Origin: Deltaproteobacteria bacterium | Lineage (GTDB): Bacteria; Desulfobacterota; Desulfuromonadia; Desulfuromonadales; BM103 | Assembly (NCBI GenBank): GCA_024279915.1 | Contig: JAJRRB010000093.1 | Span: 1 to 55,265 of the forward strand | Reading direction: 5' to 3' | DNA length: 55,265 nt | Part shown: positions 33,620 through 42,537 of the stretch, piece after piece | Numbering within the stretch: the stretch's first letter is position 1 | Layout: every line of letters starts with the position of its first letter | Program-made: the position numbers and the translations under genes | Notes under the pieces: model-generated | What the model saw: the letters and a program-made list of their open reading frames with translations, nothing else | Database searches by the model: none | What the model was told of the DNA's origin: nothing

Positions 33620-34492
33620 ATGGCTAACAGCAAAAGAAATTTAAAATGGGGCGCTAAAAAACGCCTTGAATTTTTGGAGACTCAACTCTATTGGTCTGGA
33701 CGTATCAACCGTCAAGACCTGATGGAACACCTTGGTATCTCCAAAGCACAGGCAAGTACGGATCTTGCTGACTACAAGATGGTCGCACCCGAAAACATGG
33801 CCTATGACTTAACTGAAAAGACTTACCAAATAACTGAATCTTTTTGCCCTCAATACATCAACACTTCCGTCTGCGGTTTCCTGGAGAAAATAACATCCAG
33901 TAGCGGTGCTGAATATCTACCTTTGCCAACCCGCGAAATCGAGACAGGGGTTTTCCGCATTGTCCTACATGCCCAGCAAACCCTATCCTTTGCAAAAGTG
34001 TCATATCAATCCATGAGTACGGCAACCCCTCGGGAGAGGGTTATTGCACCCCATACCTTTGTAAATGATGGACTCCGTTGGCATGTCCGCGCCTACGACT
34101 TCCTAACCGATTCCTTCCGAGATTTTTTACTTGCCCGAATACTGGAGGCACAGTCGGCAGACATTGAAGACTGTTGTCAGCTTGGGGTTTGGGAGAAGAT
34201 GCACGATCAGCCCTGGAATACGTTTGTCGAATTGAAAATTTCAGCCCATCCAGGTCTTAGCGGACACCAGAAGAAAATCATTGAGCAAGACTATGGAATG
34301 GTCCAGGGAGAGACAAAGTTACCAGTCAGGCGTGCATGTCTTCTATACCTGCTTCGTCGTCTGAATCTACTAACTGAAGGTCTTGATCCCGCTGAGCAAC
34401 AAATCATACTGGGTAACCGGGAAGAAGCTCTGAAATGGCTAGAAGAAGTTACCTCGGAGGGTTCTGATGCTGTTTCAGCGATTACCAGATGA
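33620..34492 (+). CDS. WYL-domain transcription regulator of the Wadjet operon
   Basis: This 290-aa protein starts with an N-terminal winged HTH (RLEFLETQLYWSGRINRQDLMEHLGISKAQASTDLADYK) that is the hallmark of BrxR/CapW-type repressors. A WYL domain follows (about 130-210; YQSMSTATPRERVIAPHTFVNDGLRWHVRAYDFLTDSFRDFLLARI) and a C-terminal extension. These proteins repress defence operons and release on sensing nucleotides or DNA ends. It overlaps the start of jetA by 26 bases, so it is in the same operon and likely autoregulates it. Confidence 0.88.
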   Translation: MANSKRNLKWGAKKRLEFLETQLYWSGRINRQDLMEHLGISKAQASTDLADYKMVAPENMAYDLTEKTYQITESFCPQYINTSVCGFLEKITSSSGAEYLPLPTREIETGVFRIVLHAQQTLSFAKVSYQSMSTATPRERVIAPHTFVNDGLRWHVRAYDFLTDSFRDFLLARILEAQSADIEDCCQLGVWEKMHDQPWNTFVELKISAHPGLSGHQKKIIEQDYGMVQGETKLPVRRACLLYLLRRLNLLTEGLDPAEQQIILGNREEALKWLEEVTSEGSDAVSAITR

Positions 34493-35888
34493 AATCTTTA
34501 GACCACTCGCGGGGCCAAATAGGGCCCTGTTTGAAGAGGTCTTACGATTTCTATATGACTATCTGAACAATGAGGATTTGCTTCTTGACGCCACCTTTTT
34601 ACCGCGGCGGACTGTCATCAAGGAGATTGAAGAATTCCTCGCCCAGAAAGATCGTCTTTTGTCGATTGTGAATGAGGAAGCGGAAGAGACAGTGGCAGCT
34701 CAGGAAACTCCCAATGGGGCCGCCCGCTATCTTTACCAGCGACTTGTAAAGACTGGATGGCTCGAACAGGAGGAAGATAATTATGAAGTCTATGTTGTCA
34801 TGCCACCATACGCGAACTCACTTCTTGAGGCATTGGTCGGGATTGCTCTGGCAGAAAAGAAAAACTATGGGAGCACGGTATCCTCGATCAATATCCAGCT
34901 AGAGGCAATTCTAAGCTCACCATCAAAGAACGCCCATGCATTCCTAGAGGTTGTAAAGTCTGCAAAAGATTTTACTCATCACTTACAAAACATCGTAACG
35001 GGGATACGTGGTTTTCAGGAAACAATTTCTCGACATGATGCACCGCAAAAGGTCATGGCTACCTTTTTCGAGGACTTTGTCGAAAGCATTCTGATCTCAG
35101 ACTACACATCACTTCAGGAAGAGAATAACCCGTTCCGTCACCGCAGTAGCGTTTTAAATCACCTGCAGTTTATTAAGTATGACAATAAGACCCTGACGAT
35201 CCTTGCCCAACTTTACCAAGAAGAGCGTGGCATCCAAGAAAGCGAGGCAAGAGCAAAGGTCCTTGATGATATTGACCGGATTTCGCGCGTTTTTCAATCG
35301 GTTGATCGTAGACTTTCTGCCATAGATCATTATCGCAAAAGGCTTGAGTCGAGGGTCTCAGAAATGATTCGTTACCTTGATCGAGCGTCTCCTGATTTCA
35401 TCAATCGAGGGATTGAAACGTTAACTAGGTTTGATGAAAGGGCCAAAGAACCTATCGTAGTGCAGCCACCTACGCCACCAACATGGCTATCTGTTAACTA
35501 TATCAGCATGAATAGCCTTCGTTTTCCTAAAAAACGCAGGGAGCAGAAACACGTACTTCTGAAACCACAAGTCGCAATCTCCGATGAAGCTCGTGCAGAG
35601 AAACAGAGAATGCGTGAGTATTTAAACAGAAGAAGTGTCTCCGTGGAAAAGGTCACTCACTATATTGACAATCAAATGTCAGATCAAACTCTGATGACGG
35701 CGGCAGAGTTTAAGGTTGAGACCATTGAGGATCTCGTCTCTTTCGTGTTCATTCCTTATTTATCGCAAATCACTCCGACTGGAAGAGAAAAACACGCGCC
35801 TTTTTCAATCCGAAAAACTGGTGGGCGTGTTGAAACTCCATGGATGGAATGTGCCGACTTTATCGTTGAAAGGGTTCAAAAATGTTGA
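34467..35888 (+). CDS. jetA: Wadjet subunit JetA (kleisin-like)
   Basis: The 473-aa MukF-like kleisin opens with MLFQRLPDEIFRPLAGPNR, the near-invariant start of type I JetA, and then an N-terminal winged-helix part and a long helical middle (residues 130-330). A C-terminal winged-helix region contains LPRRTVIKEIEEF-like helices. In the Wadjet complex it bridges the JetC SMC heads and links to JetB. It overlaps the WYL gene and the next gene (jetB starts seven bases before its stop), so the complex is translated together. Confidence 0.9.
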   Translation: MLFQRLPDEIFRPLAGPNRALFEEVLRFLYDYLNNEDLLLDATFLPRRTVIKEIEEFLAQKDRLLSIVNEEAEETVAAQETPNGAARYLYQRLVKTGWLEQEEDNYEVYVVMPPYANSLLEALVGIALAEKKNYGSTVSSINIQLEAILSSPSKNAHAFLEVVKSAKDFTHHLQNIVTGIRGFQETISRHDAPQKVMATFFEDFVESILISDYTSLQEENNPFRHRSSVLNHLQFIKYDNKTLTILAQLYQEERGIQESEARAKVLDDIDRISRVFQSVDRRLSAIDHYRKRLESRVSEMIRYLDRASPDFINRGIETLTRFDERAKEPIVVQPPTPPTWLSVNYISMNSLRFPKKRREQKHVLLKPQVAISDEARAEKQRMREYLNRRSVSVEKVTHYIDNQMSDQTLMTAAEFKVETIEDLVSFVFIPYLSQITPTGREKHAPFSIRKTGGRVETPWMECADFIVERVQKC

Positions 35889-36499
35889 TCGAATTACAAC
35901 GGCTTAAAGATAAAAAAGAAGATTTGGACTTAGACGATGTACGACGCGCCTCATCATTTCTTCTTCAAAAACAATTCGTCTACGCCAACAAGTCACGTGA
36001 CAAGTCAACTTACCAAATGATTACTGGTTTTCGTGATTATTTTTGGCAACTATTCGACGCTATTAATATGGATTTGGAAGTAGATCTTCAGTTGGGATAC
36101 ATCGCGCTCATTCCAAGGACATCCCACTTGTCTACCAATTTGGACTTAACGCAAACGCTTCTCCTGCTCTGCGTACGCTTAATCTACGAAAAAGGTGTTC
36201 GTGAGTGTCGAGCCGAAGAGGGGGTCGTAAGGTCGAACAGTGATGTTTTAGTGGACGTTTATCAAGCCCACACCCACCGTAAGTTGCCGCTCCTTGGAGA
36301 GCTTCGCAGCATCTTGGATACGTTCTCTTCACAAAGCTTGCTTGATATTGAAAAAGATAAGGGAGGTCTTGGAAAGGTTATTAACTTTCAAATCAGACCG
36401 GCAATTCGTCTGATCATGTCTGAGGAGTATCTGGCACAACTCGATGAATTTTCATCAGATCCGCAGGTGAAAGAGGGGACAAATGAAGAGGCTGAGTAA
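35882..36499 (+). CDS. jetB: Wadjet subunit JetB (KITE/MukE-like, DUF4194)
   Basis: This 205-aa protein has the JetB profile: a helical N-terminal region (DDVRRASSFLLQKQFVYANKSRDKSTYQMI), LQLGYIALIPRTS and TLLLLCVRLIYEKGV, a KITE-type tandem winged-helix. It dimerises and binds the JetA kleisin. It begins inside the 3' end of jetA and ends inside the start of jetC (17-base overlap). Size and order match type I Wadjet. Confidence 0.9.
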   Translation: MLIELQRLKDKKEDLDLDDVRRASSFLLQKQFVYANKSRDKSTYQMITGFRDYFWQLFDAINMDLEVDLQLGYIALIPRTSHLSTNLDLTQTLLLLCVRLIYEKGVRECRAEEGVVRSNSDVLVDVYQAHTHRKLPLLGELRSILDTFSSQSLLDIEKDKGGLGKVINFQIRPAIRLIMSEEYLAQLDEFSSDPQVKEGTNEEAE

Positions 36500-39400
36500 A
36501 ATCATACTGATCCAATGGTACAGGTTCGAAGCAATTGAAATACCTGTCATCGGACATACAGCAATCATGGGGGCAAACGGTGCCGGCAAATCCTCTATCC
36601 TGGATGCTGTTCAAACGGTTATGACCGGCGGGAATAAGAGTCGAATTGCTTTAAACCGGAGCAGTAACCAACAGTCATCCAGGAAGCTGTGGGAGTATGT
36701 TTTAGGTGTCTTGAGTGACCCCCGTGACCCATCAATTGCCGAAGGGACGGAGCCACGTAAACAAGCAACCTGCTACCTTGCATTAAACTTTCATGACCAA
36801 GCGACTGGCGAAACAACCTGTGTTGGAATGTGTATTACTGCAAACATGAAAGATATGTCCGAGACAATAGAGGGCTACTTTATCTGTCGTGGCCTAGTTG
36901 GTAGCAAAGGACTGTTTGTGGAAGACTGGAAAGAGGGTGGGCAAGCGGTTATCCCCTGGCACAGAGCTAAAGAAAAACTGGGGCAACTCTGTCCAGAAAC
37001 AAAGACCTATCAAAAAGGTAGCCCTGGGGTTTTTACAGAAGCGCTATATACAGCTCTTAGTGAGAATTCCAGCATTCCTCTACACCACAAAGATGTCATG
37101 AAGGCACTTCAGGCTGCATTCCAGTTTGAAGCAATCAGTGATCCAACTGCGTTTATCCGGAAATATATTCTGGAGCCAAAAGATTTACGCTTGGGAGAAT
37201 TACGTGATCAGCTTCAAAATTATCGTGACATGGCCGCTAAAACAGAATCTGTCAGTGACCAAATTGGTGAATTGACTACTTTGGAAAATTTATGCAACAA
37301 GGCACAAGTAAACATGCAGCGGCAATTGATTGCCCAAGCTGTCAACCTTGCAGCAAAAATTGACGCGGGAGAGGAGGCTGCTGAACCGATTCGCGATGAC
37401 TTGTCAGTTCTCGAAGAACAGCAGGAAGAGAACCAGCTATTACTTGAGCAGCTGGGGGAGCAACAGACAAGCGCAGTCGGTCAACTTGCGACTAATAATT
37501 CCGAGCTGAAAAACCTCGATTATCGGGTAAAAAAAGCTCACATAAACAGTGGGCTGGAAGCCGCAACTCAGAAATTAGAGTCCGCTGTTCGGCAGATAGG
37601 CGAATTGAGGCGATATCTTTCCAGGCTCGCTGACAGTAATTGTATAGAAGCACCCAACCAACTACATGTCCAACTTCAGCGGTTGAAAGGGATTATACCC
37701 GATGGCAGTGTTTTCGATGAGGCACTGTGGCCTGATGACCCAAAGATTCTAGACAGTAAACTCGAAACTCTTAGACAGGCTATTGAACAGACGAAACAGG
37801 GCCTAGAGACAACAGCAACGAAACACTCTGTAGATATCGACCGGTATGAAAAAGAGAAAGATCGGCTAGGAAACGACATAACTCGACTGGAGGAGAATAA
37901 ATCACCTCTAGATGAGGAGACCCTTGATCTAATCCAGTTCCTAAAAAAACGTGGAATCGAAGCCACTCCTCTTTGCGATATCGTAGAAGTGAAAGCTTCT
38001 GAAATTGAATGGTCTGAAACTATAGAGAGTATTCTTGGTGGGACCCGACAGGCTCTCATTGTTGAACCAGATCAAGCTGAAGAGGCTTTACACCTTTATC
38101 GCTATGAAGCCAGAAATAAATTTCCTCATCGGCATATCATCAAATCAAACAAGTATAAGGAATGGGCAGGCCTCAGCAAGCAAGGTTCCTTAGCCGAATG
38201 CGTTGAAACGGAAAATCCTTATGCCAGAGGTTTTATGAATCTGCGCCTGGGGAGCATCTTATGCGTTGAGACCGATAAAGATTTATTGCAACACAATGGC
38301 GCAGCGACAAGAGATTTAATGCTTTCAAAAGGTGGAACCGTAACAGATCTTATAAGACAAGCACCACTGTTGGGTGCCAGTGCAAAAAAACAACGCCTTG
38401 TTGAAGCTAGAGAGAGATACAACCAGCTGGATAGGGAGATTCTTCCTCCTCTTTACAATCTTCAGAAGAAACTAAATTCACTGAACGCCTTGGTTCAACA
38501 ATTTGAGCAATATTACCCTCAGAGTAATCCGCCTTGGGTCACAGAAACAGTTTCCCAGAGAGAAGAAGCACACGCAGAGATATCCAGCCTTCAAAAAGAA
38601 TTAGAGCGGCTGGGTAGTAATAAAGAAGAAGAACGGCTCAATGCTGAGATTGCTAGACTTGAGTCTGTTCTTCTTGATCTGAAAGATAAATTACAAGAGG
38701 CCTCCAGAGTAAACAAAGGGCTAGTAATACAACAAACCAAGAAGGGGTTCGAGCTACAGGTTCTCGAAGATAAAATCGGGAAATGGAGACAGGACCAGGG
38801 GGTATATAAAAACAATCCCAACATAGACCCCGCGACAGTGGCTGACAAATATGAACAGTGGCGGGAAAAGCTTGATCAAAACCTGACCAACGTTGCAGAA
38901 CACGCACAGGCTGAAGAAAGGCGCTGTCACGAAGCCATTGAAAAAGGGCAACGAGAGGTTGAGAGAAAAGTTCCTGAATTCTTATTACGTAATTCCGCAG
39001 AAGGTCCTTCAGAAAAGGCCCCTGAAGGATACGATGACTGTGAGTTGTTTGTTAGCGCACGAAAAAGCTATCTCGAAAAAACCGAACTTGCGCTTTATAA
39101 AGATCGAGCAGAAAGAGCGCTTCATGCCGCTGAAAATGCCTTCCGTCAAAATTTTCTGGGGCGCTTACTTGATAGTATTGATGATGTTAAGCGTTTAATT
39201 GACGGCCTCAATAAACGACTCAAAGATCATCCCTTTCATGGTGAGTTCTATCGGTTTCGTGAGACGCCTAACACCGAATACAAGCATATTCTGGACTTTG
39301 CTAAAAAAAGCCGGGACATGAAAGCGAATGAATTTGGTGCTCTGTTTGACCCAGCAAATGATTTGAGCTCAGACTACCGTAAGGCACTTGATGAAATTAC

Positions 39401-39920
39401 TGAAGCTTTACAGGACAAAGCACAGGCAGAAAGGCTTCAGGACTATAGAAACTACCTGGTCTTTACAATCGAAACCTTCAACAAGGAAGGGCAAAAAATT
39501 ACGGATCTAGCCCACCGAATCAAAAAAGGTTCAGGCGGGGAGAACCAAACTCCCTTTTATGTGGCTATCGGATGTTCATTGTCTTCTGCATACCGAATTG
39601 GGGGGACCGTTGACAATCTCTCTGGTGGTTTGCGTCTGGCTATCTTTGATGAAGCCTTTAACCGTCTCGGTATAGCCACATGCCATAGTTGTGCAGAATT
39701 CCTTAAATCTCTTGGTCTCCAGTTACTGCTAGCGGCCCCTGATGAGAAATTTGGAGCAATAGCCGGATCAATTAATACTGTTGTCTGGGTTACAAGAGAA
39801 GGTGGCACCGTTGAGATTGATGTCCAATACTTAAGGTCTAAAACGCACAAACTTTTGCAATCTGACATGCCTCAATTGATCCCTACTGAGGAACAGGAGA
39901 CAGCAATTGAACCCGCATAG
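36483..39920 (+). CDS. jetC: Wadjet subunit JetC (SMC/MukB-like ATPase)
   Basis: This 1145-aa SMC-like protein has its Walker A GANGAGKS at residues 30-37, an N-terminal globular head, and two long coiled-coil arms separated by a hinge around residues 480-620 (TPLCDIVEVKASEIEWSETIESILGG). The C-terminal head carries the signature GSGGENQTPFYVAIG and Walker B LRLAIFDEAF, followed by LGLQLLLAAP. All ATPase motifs are intact. It extrudes loops on plasmid DNA and is the motor of the Wadjet nuclease. A LSGG string just before Walker B is coincidental; the true signature is the earlier SGGE. Confidence 0.93.
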   Translation: MKRLSKIILIQWYRFEAIEIPVIGHTAIMGANGAGKSSILDAVQTVMTGGNKSRIALNRSSNQQSSRKLWEYVLGVLSDPRDPSIAEGTEPRKQATCYLALNFHDQATGETTCVGMCITANMKDMSETIEGYFICRGLVGSKGLFVEDWKEGGQAVIPWHRAKEKLGQLCPETKTYQKGSPGVFTEALYTALSENSSIPLHHKDVMKALQAAFQFEAISDPTAFIRKYILEPKDLRLGELRDQLQNYRDMAAKTESVSDQIGELTTLENLCNKAQVNMQRQLIAQAVNLAAKIDAGEEAAEPIRDDLSVLEEQQEENQLLLEQLGEQQTSAVGQLATNNSELKNLDYRVKKAHINSGLEAATQKLESAVRQIGELRRYLSRLADSNCIEAPNQLHVQLQRLKGIIPDGSVFDEALWPDDPKILDSKLETLRQAIEQTKQGLETTATKHSVDIDRYEKEKDRLGNDITRLEENKSPLDEETLDLIQFLKKRGIEATPLCDIVEVKASEIEWSETIESILGGTRQALIVEPDQAEEALHLYRYEARNKFPHRHIIKSNKYKEWAGLSKQGSLAECVETENPYARGFMNLRLGSILCVETDKDLLQHNGAATRDLMLSKGGTVTDLIRQAPLLGASAKKQRLVEARERYNQLDREILPPLYNLQKKLNSLNALVQQFEQYYPQSNPPWVTETVSQREEAHAEISSLQKELERLGSNKEEERLNAEIARLESVLLDLKDKLQEASRVNKGLVIQQTKKGFELQVLEDKIGKWRQDQGVYKNNPNIDPATVADKYEQWREKLDQNLTNVAEHAQAEERRCHEAIEKGQREVERKVPEFLLRNSAEGPSEKAPEGYDDCELFVSARKSYLEKTELALYKDRAERALHAAENAFRQNFLGRLLDSIDDVKRLIDGLNKRLKDHPFHGEFYRFRETPNTEYKHILDFAKKSRDMKANEFGALFDPANDLSSDYRKALDEITEALQDKAQAERLQDYRNYLVFTIETFNKEGQKITDLAHRIKKGSGGENQTPFYVAIGCSLSSAYRIGGTVDNLSGGLRLAIFDEAFNRLGIATCHSCAEFLKSLGLQLLLAAPDEKFGAIAGSINTVVWVTREGGTVEIDVQYLRSKTHKLLQSDMPQLIPTEEQETAIEPA

Positions 39921-41118
39921 CCGAGCGTTACTTACAAAGGTGCTTAATGGATGGCAGCGTAAACCTGAAGCACAAACGCCCCATCGGCTTCCAATTACAG
40001 AAAAGCGCGCGCCCGAATATTTTGCGGAAATGACAAGTGAACAACGAACTCAAATGTTAGAAGATTTACGTGCAGCTGAACGTGTGGGTGCGGTTGGCTT
40101 GGAATGGAATAAGGACTATTTTACACGATATATTCTCAAGCGAGTGACGCTTTCTGACCATATTGTCTTGTCTGATTTCCTAGGGGTTCCGTTAGCGTCG
40201 GATATTGTTCAGGAAGGCAGCGAGTCGATCTATCTCTTAATAGAGGGCGCAGATCCCTGGATCGGAGAGCGCGCTGAATCTATCTTAAGTCTGTGGGCAA
40301 AAAACAAAGCGTCTCATGGAATGGAGCCAGGTGATTTTAAATCTCTGACCTTGCTTCTCAAAGCCCTAATTGCAGTGTCAGAAAAACGGCATGTGGGCCT
40401 TGATCTACGTACTTTTAGTGTCAGATGCTTTGGTGATTCAAAAGCCTTTGAGTCAATGCAATCACGGTTTGCTGATGCTTGGAAAAAGTTCGCCCCTGAT
40501 GGACAGTCAGAGCTCAATACTGATGAAGTCCTAGCTTCCTTGGGGATTGCGAAATTTCCACTCCCCCTCCTCTTAAAAGGGCCCATTCTCCTCAAGACGA
40601 ATAAGCGAGAGTTTGATTGCACAGACTGTCACCCATTCATCGGTCTCCCTCCACAAACCATTGTTGATGTTCTAGATATTTCAAAAGCCACTTATGTTTT
40701 GACAATTGAAAACCTCACGACTTTTAACCGGTATGTCGCGGAAATTGATGATAATGGAATCGTACTTTACACAGGAGGGTTCCCCTCTCCTGAGTTTAGA
40801 CGAATTTACCAACTGCTGGTGAGACACTTGGGCTCAGACAGGAAGGTATATCACTGGGGGGACATTGATGAAGGGGGCGTAAAAATTATGGTCTGCCTTC
40901 AGAAATCGGTGGAAGTTTAAATTCGACATCACCTGATGGGTAAATCCGAGATTGAAAAATATGGTCAAAAAGGTAAGAGGATAAACGCCAAAAATGTGGA
41001 AAAGCAATTAGGTCTTTCTCCTGAAATAGACATGGTCATTGATGCTCTCAGATCTGCAGCTTATATACACTTTCTTGAGCAGGAGCAGATAGATCCCAAA
41101 CCTCCAGCAGTAATTTAG
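39907..41118 (+). pseudogene. jetD: Wadjet nuclease JetD, interrupted by in-frame TAA
   Basis: The first part (39907-40920, 337 aa) covers the DUF3322 arm and most of the Toprim domain up to WGDIDEGG (the DxD at residues 319 and 321). A TAA at 40918-40920 then stops the same frame that continues for 66 codons (HHLMGKSEIEKYGQKGK ... AAYIHFLEQEQI), which is the normal JetD C-terminus. Only one codon appears affected. JetD is the topoisomerase VI-like nuclease that cuts plasmids. Loss of the C-terminal part should impair it. A sequencing error, readthrough or a genuine inactivating mutation are all possible. Confidence 0.8.
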
Positions 41119-41236
41119 TTCCGTAGCCATTTGATTTAGAACGCAGCCGCCGATAGTCTATCAGCGGCGGCGTTGGATGACTATGCCCCCTTCTGAAATC
41201 AATCCTCTTGAAGTTGTCAATGACTCTTGGTGGTCA

Positions 41237-41449
41237 TTACTGTTTCCCCATTCTATTTGCGAGGTGACGCAGGTCTCTCTGGAAATTAAGGTTTGCTCGC
41301 CAGTCACTGGGCGATTTTGGCACCGTGATCCTTGCCCCGCCTTCCGGGGGTCTAAGACAACCATGTTTTTCACCCCAGGCAAATGTCCATCCCTGACGGA
41401 TTCTGTTCTTGACGGCGGCGTCAATCTCTTTGCACTTGCTGTATCTCAT
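41237..41449 (-). CDS. HicA-like small protein coupled to viperin
   Basis: The start of this 70-aa protein overlaps the viperin stop by four bases. The sequence EIDAAVKNRIRQGWTFAWGEKHGCLRPP, then ITVPKSPSDWRA and NFQRDLRHLA, resembles the HicA mRNA-interferase fold: GW, KHG with the catalytic His, P-x-G and VP-x-SPSD. It lies downstream in the viperin operon with no obvious HicB antitoxin. It might be a toxin, an RNA-binding accessory of the viperin, or a stand-alone dsRBD-like protein. Confidence 0.65.
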   Translation of the reverse strand: MRYSKCKEIDAAVKNRIRQGWTFAWGEKHGCLRPPEGGARITVPKSPSDWRANLNFQRDLRHLANRMGKQ

Positions 41450-42387
41450 GCCGCTACCTCCACAGTGGGTTTGGAGTAACGACCAGCAAACTTCTCCGCA
41501 TCGAAGTTGATCTGATTGAAAGCTGTTTCCACACCAACTTGCAGAATCGGCTTGCTATAGATGTAAGGTGTTGCGCCTGTTGGGTTATGTTGATTCTGGA
41601 AAAACCGACCCAACGGATCGATCATCAGATATGACTCAGTCATGTCTTGGTTGTCTTCTACGGAGAGGACTTTACCAAGATGCTGATGCCGTTCGGTAAA
41701 GGAGTGGAATTGCAGATCTGATACTGCAAGGTCATCACTGATAATGGGAAGAACTCGAAGAACCTTCCATTTGTCGGGTTGTAAGCGTTCAATGAGTTCT
41801 GTCAGGTCTTCATCAGTATTGTACTTATTGACGACGGTGTTGATCTTGATAACAAGATTAGGATTGGTAGCTCGTGCCTGATTGATTTTTGTTGAAAGAT
41901 CATCGAGATCGATAACCTGATTTGATGTGTTAACCCTCCCTATAAGGCGGTTAGTTTGAGGGTTTGCTGAGTCAAGACTGATTCCCAGCATTGACAGGCT
42001 ATTGATCATGTCTGTAGCCTCTGGGTTGTCTAGTAAGCTTGCATTCGTAATCAACGAGAGGTTAAAGCCTAGATTCTTGGCTTCATGCACAATGCGCTTG
42101 GTGTGTCCTGGGTAGAGTAGCGTTTCTCCGCCAGCAAGGCTGAGTCGGAGTTTCTTCCAATCAAAGACTGAGTGCAGTGGGTTTGTTGAATTGGTAGGTC
42201 TAAAGAATTGATAAAGGTCTTGCAGGAGTTGCAACGAGTCTTTTGGGTTTTGGACAAGGTCGCCTTGTCGACATTCTCTAACCCAGGCTGAATAGCAATA
42301 TCGGCATGCATAATTGCAAGCCTCGGTGATATGCCAGTTGACGACGAGTTCTTCGATTCTGTGTTTTCTTCTCTCGGGATTTTGCAT
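41446..42387 (-). CDS. Prokaryotic viperin (radical SAM ddhNTP synthase)
   Basis: This 313-aa radical SAM enzyme is homologous to viperin. It has NWHITEACNYACRYCYSAW (CxxxCxxC for the 4Fe-4S cluster), LSLAGGETLLYPG, ISLDSANPQTNRLIGR, VIKINTVVNKYNTDEDLTE, WKVLRVLPI, NQDMTESYLMIDPLGRFF and the C-terminal ILQVGVETAFNQINFDAEKF, matching the corresponding segments of animal viperin (ILDVGVEEA..., N-K..., WKV...). Known prokaryotic viperins convert CTP, UTP or GTP to 3'-deoxy-3',4'-didehydro nucleotides that stop phage RNA polymerase. AAAGGAG precedes the ATG. Which nucleotide is used cannot be read here. It neighbours Wadjet, so it belongs to the defence island. Confidence 0.92.
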   Translation of the reverse strand: MQNPERRKHRIEELVVNWHITEACNYACRYCYSAWVRECRQGDLVQNPKDSLQLLQDLYQFFRPTNSTNPLHSVFDWKKLRLSLAGGETLLYPGHTKRIVHEAKNLGFNLSLITNASLLDNPEATDMINSLSMLGISLDSANPQTNRLIGRVNTSNQVIDLDDLSTKINQARATNPNLVIKINTVVNKYNTDEDLTELIERLQPDKWKVLRVLPIISDDLAVSDLQFHSFTERHQHLGKVLSVEDNQDMTESYLMIDPLGRFFQNQHNPTGATPYIYSKPILQVGVETAFNQINFDAEKFAGRYSKPTVEVAA

Positions 42388-42537
42388 GATAAGCTCCTTT
42401 GTTGTTGATAGAGCGAGCTTATTCCGAAAGAGGTGTACTTCTGATGTAACTGACCGTACCCCCCCCTGAAAGAGAGTCTTTCCAGGGTATTGGGCAATGC
42501 GTTGGTTTAGAATTCTTGATCTGACAAGAGGTGTTTA

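Noticed and set aside
39595-39660. LSGG string just before Walker B in JetC taken as the ABC signature
   Set aside because: The real signature is the preceding GSGGENQTPFYVAIG; the spacing to Walker B is normal from there.
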